DNA from: Ilex aquifolium
Lineage: Eukaryota > Streptophyta > Magnoliopsida > Aquifoliales > Aquifoliaceae
Direction of reading: 5' to 3'
NCBI GenBank assembly: GCA_951799425.1
Contig: OX637393.1
Span: 31,477,244-31,541,243 of the forward strand
DNA: 64,000 bases
The notes under the pieces were generated by a model. The model saw nothing but the letters and a program-made list of their open reading frames with translations, ran no database searches and was not told the DNA's origin. This document shows positions 57,862 to 64,000 of this stretch, one piece after another. Numbering within the stretch: the first letter of the stretch is position 1; the number at the start of each line of letters is the position of its first letter. Position numbers and translations under genes: made by a program.

Positions 57862-58059
57862 TGTGAGATACAAGACATAATTGAGAGGGTCAACTGCAAA
57901 TTATCTCCCAAGAAAACATTAAATTAAAAATGAGCAATGCTACGACTTGATCAATCACTATCATTGATTTAACTAGGGATCACAGTATTCAATGTAGCAT
58001 TTTTGATTAAAAATTTCTACTTACCAATAGAAGTATAGAAATAAACAAATGCATATCTA

Positions 58060-58400
58060 CGTTGCCAAAGAGATTAGAGCCAAATAAATTTCTTGGATGC
58101 CAAAAGTGATGGGTTTGTTAAAAGGAGGGGTTGACAATGGAAGGATAACTTGAGGTTTGAGGGATTAGGACTCATTGAGCTCAGCAACAGCGTCTGTTTG
58201 TGGCATCTCTGTGGGTTGATACACAAAAAGTGCATTGCGGACAATAACAGCTTCATTAATATATTGTCAAAGGAAAACAGAAGTCATAAGGGTCTCTTTC
58301 AAGGAATATATGAGTCTACTGTTGGCATCTTTGTCAACCCTAATGACGAGGGGATACCTTTTTTCTAAAAGCTTGTTGGCCTCAAATAATTCAGAAATAA
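58060..58400 (-). pseudogene. Unidentified coding-like fragment
   Basis: On the minus strand one frame reads LEKRYPLVIRVDKDANSRL, then a stop, then NEAVIVRNALFVYQPTEM, a second stop, and a Pro-rich tail. The composition looks like decayed coding sequence. I do not recognise the family. It may be a gene relic or chance. Confidence 0.3.
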
Positions 58401-61400
58401 ACATAATCTTTTCCTTTTTTTTTTTGGGTTTCTTCTATGTTATTTTCTCCATAAATGTATCGAAGGTTACGACCTAATCCGTTTAAGTTAATGAGTTAAA
58501 ATTCAGATAGACTAATTTACGATTCAATTGGGTCACTTGAGGATCGATTCTAGAAAACTTCGGATCAATTTTGTTCTTGTTGTATTAGAGATATTTGGAT
58601 ACCTCCACTCTTTTTTTATGGTAATTAAAATATAAATAAGTAGTTAAAATATAAATTGTAAGATTAAATGTTGGATCGTAACTTTAAATGTCGACAATAA
58701 GTGAAATGTGCTAGGTAATTCAGCCAAGACAAAATATATGGAAGATAGGTGTTGACTGTTGAGGCAATTGTGATTGATATGGTTTAGAATAGCAACAAAA
58801 AATTTTCCTACTTCCCAAATGATCCTATCTGGTCTACTTTTTGAATTTTCCTACTTCCCAAATGAATATGATCTACTTTTTGAATGTGACACTTTCTTTT
58901 TCTTTTTGTTCATTTGGGTATCTATTGATTTTGGAGTGTGGTGCTAAAGCAGTGAGATTAGGACATCCTCCCTTGAAGTAGTGTCTTAGGTATGGTTTCA
59001 TAAAATTTAAGGCTATTTCCTCTCCTTAAATCTCTTTTTTCACTTTATTTAATTCTCTTATTTTCAATTATTAAGTTCATCCTATATATACCCACTTCAT
59101 TAGTTACTAAATCCACCCAATCTATTTTAATTAATTAAAAATTAAAATCATTCAATTTTATTTCAACTTATTATATAGGCAATGATCAAAATTTTGTTTT
59201 TGTGTATTATTTCAGTGCGAAAATATTTTAGAAGCAGAATAAAAATTAATAATTAATTTTAAAATATTAGTAAAAATATACCAAAATATTTTCAAACATT
59301 TCAAAATATTCCACAAACATTGGTGAAAATATATTTAAATATCTCAAAACACTTTAAAATAATATAGATCACATCGGAACATTAGAATTTTTCTTTAATT
59401 ACTATTTTTGTTTTGATTTTTCTGATATATATTTAATAGTTTAAACGCATAAGTATAAATGAGGTGAGTTTAGTAATTAATAGGGTGTGTAAAAATATGG
59501 TGAATTTAGTAGTTTAAAATAAGAGGATTAAATGGAGTCAGAATAGTCCGACCCTAAAACTTAAAAGTTCAGCATCGAAATCCAATACAAAATCTTAAGA
59601 GTTGAAACACTAAAATTTTTAATTTGAAAACTGTTTGGTATATAATATAATTTTAAGTCCTTAATTAGATCAAACTATTTAATTAATATAAGAAACTGTA
59701 ATCTAAAAATTACTATTTTTGTAATTTTGGCTTTCCCTCCCACCATTACACTGCCACTATCAAAACCACCATTACTGCCACCACAACGTTGGCACCACTG
59801 CCACCAACAACCATCTTCGCCACCATTATCCTCACACCCCCACTACCCCCCACCATTGCTAGAATCTCCGTGACCCTCAAACCATCAACGTCTCACCATC
59901 AGCCCACTCTCACCGTTGTCTCTACCACTACCACTGCATGTCCCACCTCTGCCACCACCCCCACCAAAAACTAATTTTGGTCCACCAAAAATTGCAATAA
60001 ATAACGATATTAGGATTTCAATTTTTTTGTTCAATCCAGATTGCAACATTTCTGGGAAATTATCCAGATGAAAAACAGTAAAAGGAAATTTTAAAATCAA
60101 TTATAAAGCATCTGTCAAGTGGGTGAGCTTTTGTTTTTTTGTTTTTTATAGTCCTTTGATAAGAATTAGAGATGAATTTCTCTCATAACTGAAGATCAAA
60201 TTCTCCAAAGACAGATACTTTTTTGCAAACATAGGTCAACTCTATGTAATTTTCCATCTATTTCTATGTGAATTTCGTGTAATAAATTCAATTATGTGAA
60301 AGATAACAGTAAATTACATACTATCATTTCCAATTAGAATCAACTAACTGAACTAACTATTCAGCACAGTCACTTTTTTCAAAGAATTGCAGCAGTACTC
60401 TTCAATTGCTGATCTGGTGTACGGCCATCATGATTGAACACAAACAGGAGGACCATCTCTCAACAAAAGTCAGTGTCATATATCTCCCCGTCTCTAAGTT
60501 TGTGTGTGTGTGAGAGAGCGAGAGATAGAGAGAGTTAGTCGCATTTAATTAAGGTATGTTCATTGAAGTCCAAGTAAGTAAGCATCAATCATTCCATATT
60601 ATTTTGGTATTGAGCCAAAACTGACCCGTGCTTATCTTCTTATCAACAAAAACCAACCCTCTCTCCTAAAAGTCTTAAGGCTAGTCTTCTTGCTGATGCA
60701 TGAAATATAGTTTTAAAGGAGGGAGATTCGAGGTCTTAGAGAGAGACAAGCAGAAACAGTTTTTTTTCCTCCGAAAGATCTGAGTCCATTTGAGAATTTA
60801 CGCATATAATAGTATTTTGGGTGTGAGTACTTTTTGAATTTTGATAGTTTTCTCCTTGTTATTTCTATGCAAGTGCGGTTCTGGACCTCTTTGTTCTCTC
60901 ATCTTCAATATTAAAATGCTTAGAAAAATATTATACTAGAAAACCAAGGTCAATGAGTGGTGCCTCTCTCTAAACAGCTTTGAATTCTTGAGGCCCATCC
61001 TTTTTGTTTTTCTTCATTTTTTATTTTAATATTACTTTCTGCTATAATGTATTATAAACCCCAGCCAACTTGAAGCAAGTAGGGTACATAAACAACCACA
61101 ATAGTTTAGAAAACTAGAGGCCAATAGTGCCCTAATCAGCTACTTTGATGAGTTGATTAGAAAGGTTTACTATTTTTATATGTAGCTAGACCAAAGGTTG
61201 GGTAAACCCGGGGTATTAGATGTATGAGAATTTCACATTGAATAGGATAAAAAGTGAAGATATCCTAATATATTATGGATGAGATTACCACCCAAACAGT
61301 GGTATTGAGCCAATGGCCGACTATACTGAGTGAATTTTCAAAGAAATAATGTAATATATCACTATTAATGATGATCCATAAGAAAAACGATGGATGGCAT

Positions 61401-61890
61401 TGAAGTGATGAACTTTTAAGTGGATAAGTTTGAAACATGTATATTGAACATTGGATTATTGAACTCATTTTTCCAACATGGACAACATGCATGAACTGGT
61501 TTTGTAGTTCAATAAGATATAAGACCTAAGCCGTACATTCCGAGTTCAAATCCCACTACTCACATATAACTTGGGATTAATCGATTAGCATAGTTTGTGA
61601 GAAGCTACAGTGTTACAATCATCAACCCAAAAAATACATGATTGTGGCGATTTTGCATTAAAAGACCAAAAGGAGGGTAGCTCAATAATCGAACGTTTGG
61701 AGGAGACTGGGGACACACCTGCAGGATAGAGGCTTGGTTCTTGGTTTTACCTGTAGCATTGCTACGACTAATAAAATAATGAAAGCAAAAAAGCCGTGAC
61801 TTGAATATGAAGGTTTGAGAGAAAATTTGGGTAGTACTTTGTCCAATTGTTGTAGACTTGTTATAAAATAAAAGGATGAGTGACCTAATC
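58400..61890. other. Intergenic DNA upstream of the MYB gene
   Basis: Mostly AT-rich with no gene. Low-complexity CCA/CCACCA repeats at 59745-59970 create spurious Pro/Thr ORFs. A short GTGTGTGTGAGAGAG run is near 60500. Confidence 0.55.
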
Positions 61891-61894
61891 CAAA

Positions 61895-61897
<3 letters not shown>

Positions 61898-61925
<28 letters not shown>

Positions 61926-61929
61926 TTAG

Positions 61930-61963
<34 letters not shown>
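61898..61963 (+). repeat. GA-microsatellite in the MYB promoter
   Basis: GTGTGTGTGAGAGAGAG, then GA repeats broken by ATTAGTA and ATA, about 70-135 bp before the TATA box. Such GAGA runs are common near plant promoters and bind BBR/BPC-type factors. Confidence 0.85.
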
Positions 61964-61964
<1 letters not shown>

Positions 61965-62034
61965 GCACAAACCCTAGAAGAGACGCAAGACTTTTTTGGT
62001 CCTCATAAGCATCACATCACCCACTTTTCCAACC

Positions 62035-62041
62035 TATAAAG
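62035..62041 (+). promoter_or_regulatory. TATA box of the MYB gene
   Basis: TATAAAG lies 128 bp before the start codon and downstream of the GA repeat. Transcription would begin near 62065, giving a leader of about 100 nt with purine-rich sequence. Confidence 0.6.
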
Positions 62042-62162
62042 CTTGGTCTTCTCTCCAACAATTTCCCAAACAATCAGAGACAGCTTCTATCTGTTTCATT
62101 TTGGTTGGAGAAAAAAAGAGAGATAGAGATAAAGGAGAGAAAGAAAGCAAGCAAAGAGGACG

Positions 62163-62730
62163 ATGGGTAGAGCTCCATGCTGTGACAAAGCCAACGTGAA
62201 GAAGGGTCCATGGTCCCCTGAGGAAGATGCAAAACTTAAGGCTTATATTGAGAAGTATGGCACTGGAAACAACTGGATTGCTCTTCCCCAGAAAATTGGT
62301 AGATACATCCTCTCATTCTTGTTTGTTTTTTAAACAATGAATCGTTTCAAATACGTGTAAAATTTGAATTCACTAATCACAAGTAAACAACACACAAAGA
62401 TTAATCTTGTGTTTCACTCGGTTTTAGATAGCTCAAACTAAGGGTATGTGGGTTTGAATCGGCCTTGTTTGACTATTTAAGCAACCCATGCGCGTTATCT
62501 CATTCTATGTTTGTGTTATTGTGGTCATAATTTTGTGCTTGGGGTGGTTATACTTCCAAATCGATTACTTTGATTAATTGGTTGGAATATTCACAGGGCT
62601 GAAGAGGTGTGGAAAGAGTTGTAGACTAAGATGGCTGAATTATCTGAGACCCAATATTAGGCATGGTGGATTCACTGAAGAAGAAGACAATATCATCTGC
62701 AGCCTCTATATAAGTATTGGCAGCAGGTTC

Positions 62731-62761
<31 letters not shown>

Positions 62762-63726
62762 GTCAACCAAACTTGCTTGTCCTTTTTCCTTGTCCCTATG
62801 GCTTTCTTTCCCTTTCCATTGTTTCTTAACGTGTTTGGTAGAGACTGATTTGGTACATATTTTTATGTAATATTAGGTGGTCCATAATTGCTGCTCAATT
62901 GCCTGGAAGAACAGATAATGACATCAAGAACTACTGGAACACCAGACTGAAGAAGAAGCTGCTCGGAAGGCGTAAACAGTCTCACGCCAATCGCTTATCG
63001 GTTGCAAATCAGGACCCAAAAGATGCAAATTCCATTGAAGAATCACAGGCCTTAAGCAACTCGGCCATTGAGAGACTCCAACTTCATATGCAGCTTCAAA
63101 GCCTTCGAAACCCTTTCTCTTTCTACAACAATCCTTCATTGTGGCCCAAATTGCATCCCCTCCAAGAAAAGATGATACAGAACCTTGAATGTTTGACTGA
63201 GAGTTCTAACCCTTTGATGCAAAATGTCACACTTGGTGCTCAACCAGTACAAGATCCAAAGATTGGAACCTTTGAAAATTCCATGGTTTCTATTAGCAAT
63301 CAACCAGGATATTCCTCAATAAGCAGTTTGAACGCTGGTGAATTGGAGAATTCTATGAACTGTATTGCCTCTTCAGACAACCCAGTTACCTTCAACATTG
63401 GAAGCAACATAAGAAACTCAACTATCGTTCCGAGTTCGAATTTTATTGAACAATCAAGCCCTGTAATTCAGCCAGTTTCAACATTCAATCAAGCAGAACT
63501 TGATGACTTTATCAACAACAAAGCAGTGGGTTTTCAATCAACAGAGGGTCAGATGGGTGAACTTGATTGTTTCAAAGAGATGGATGGCTCAAAGGACAAC
63601 CTGATTTGGTGGTCTAACGACTTCGACACAAATTCAACATCTTCAAACTCTTGGGATTCTACTTCTGTTCTTCATCAGTGTGAAGGAATGTATCAGAATT
63701 ATGGCTTAGGATATAACATGCAGTGA
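62163..63726 (+). CDS. R2R3-MYB transcription factor, subgroup 14 (MYB36/RAX-like)
   Basis: Three exons (62163-62298, 62597-62726, 62877-63726) with GT-AG borders at the two positions typical of R2R3-MYBs encode 371 residues. The start [17 protein letters not shown] is the family hallmark. R2 has Trp17, Trp38 and Trp58. R3 has Phe71 in place of the first Trp, then Trp90 and Trp109. The DNA-binding signature [19 protein letters not shown] and the phrase [20 protein letters not shown] place it in subgroup 14, with MYB36, MYB68, MYB87 and the RAX proteins. The C-terminus is Ser/Asn/Gln-rich with a late IWWSNDFD motif, probably activating. Members control endodermal Casparian strip formation (MYB36) or axillary meristems (RAX); which applies here cannot be told. 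Intron 2 opens with a (CT)n run beside the donor. Confidence 0.95.
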
Positions 63727-64000
63727 CAAACGATATAAGTGGTAGAAGCCGCTTTGATGATCATAAGAAGGTTACTATGGAGAACTTAGCAACTGGTGTT
63801 GTAAATTGTGTGAATAATGTCATGTCCTCGTTATCTTGCCAAGTATATATTTGCCTGACTGTCATTTCATATCTTCATATTTTTCACGTGGACTTTTAAG
63901 TTACAATTCCAATTGCTATTTAAATCCTACTGCTGTTTAAATTGCTATTCAACACTACTGTATCAAATGAGGTATGGTATAAAAAATTACGAGTAAATAA
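63727..64000 (+). other. MYB 3' UTR and downstream sequence
   Basis: AT-rich noncoding sequence following the TGA. No clear polyadenylation signal can be singled out. Confidence 0.6.

Noticed and set aside
59745-59974. Thr/Pro-rich ORF
   Set aside because: Produced by a CCA/ACC low-complexity repeat.

Overview
This is nuclear DNA of a eudicot plant. Two host genes have ordinary dicot exon-intron structure: a PB1-Raf-like protein kinase and an R2R3-MYB factor. The rest is mostly nested Ty3/gypsy LTR retrotransposons, with a fossil pararetrovirus. I cannot name the species from the sequence.

Layout, left to right. 1-4831: a minus-strand Tekay/Del-type chromovirus cut by the window edge, with a 1955-bp LTR. 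4832-5183: a scrambled junction of LTR and polypurine-tract pieces from the same lineage. 5184-8287, continuing at 19915-20035: a decayed endogenous pararetrovirus (movement protein, capsid, zinc finger). Its movement gene is split by a solo LTR (8288-19909, target duplication TAATT). That LTR is itself split by a decayed plus-strand Tekay element (8547-18459). 20326-34448: an almost complete, young minus-strand Athila element (target duplication CTTTG, two 1072-bp LTRs) with gag, protease, RT-RNase H, integrase and an env-like ORF. Its integrase is split by a Tekay-type solo LTR (25530-28128, target duplication GAACA). 36344-37966: an old solo LTR. 38795-44286: a gag-only, non-autonomous Tat-lineage element (target duplication GGTCC).

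The gene-bearing part follows. A B4-type Raf-like MAPKKK (CDS 47100-55494, eight coding exons, 1167 aa) has a 5' UTR intron, three upstream ORFs, a G-box/ABRE upstream and a 3.7-kb last intron. That intron hosts a hAT-like element carrying a piece of a Pumilio gene. After about 6 kb of AT-rich intergenic DNA comes a subgroup-14 R2R3-MYB gene (62163-63726, three exons, 371 aa) with a TATA box.

The most unusual signal is at a smaller scale. Several of these retrotransposon families carry a dispersed, self-complementary 10-11-bp word in noncoding parts: CGTTCGAACG in the Tekay element, CTACCGGTAG in the nested solo LTR, CGTCCGGACG in Athila, and GGGCGGCGCC-type words in the gag-only element. The words differ between families, but each stays palindromic. 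In Athila the word is clustered upstream of the LTR TATA box and again upstream of a second TATA box about 90 bp before the env-like ORF, which looks like an internal promoter.
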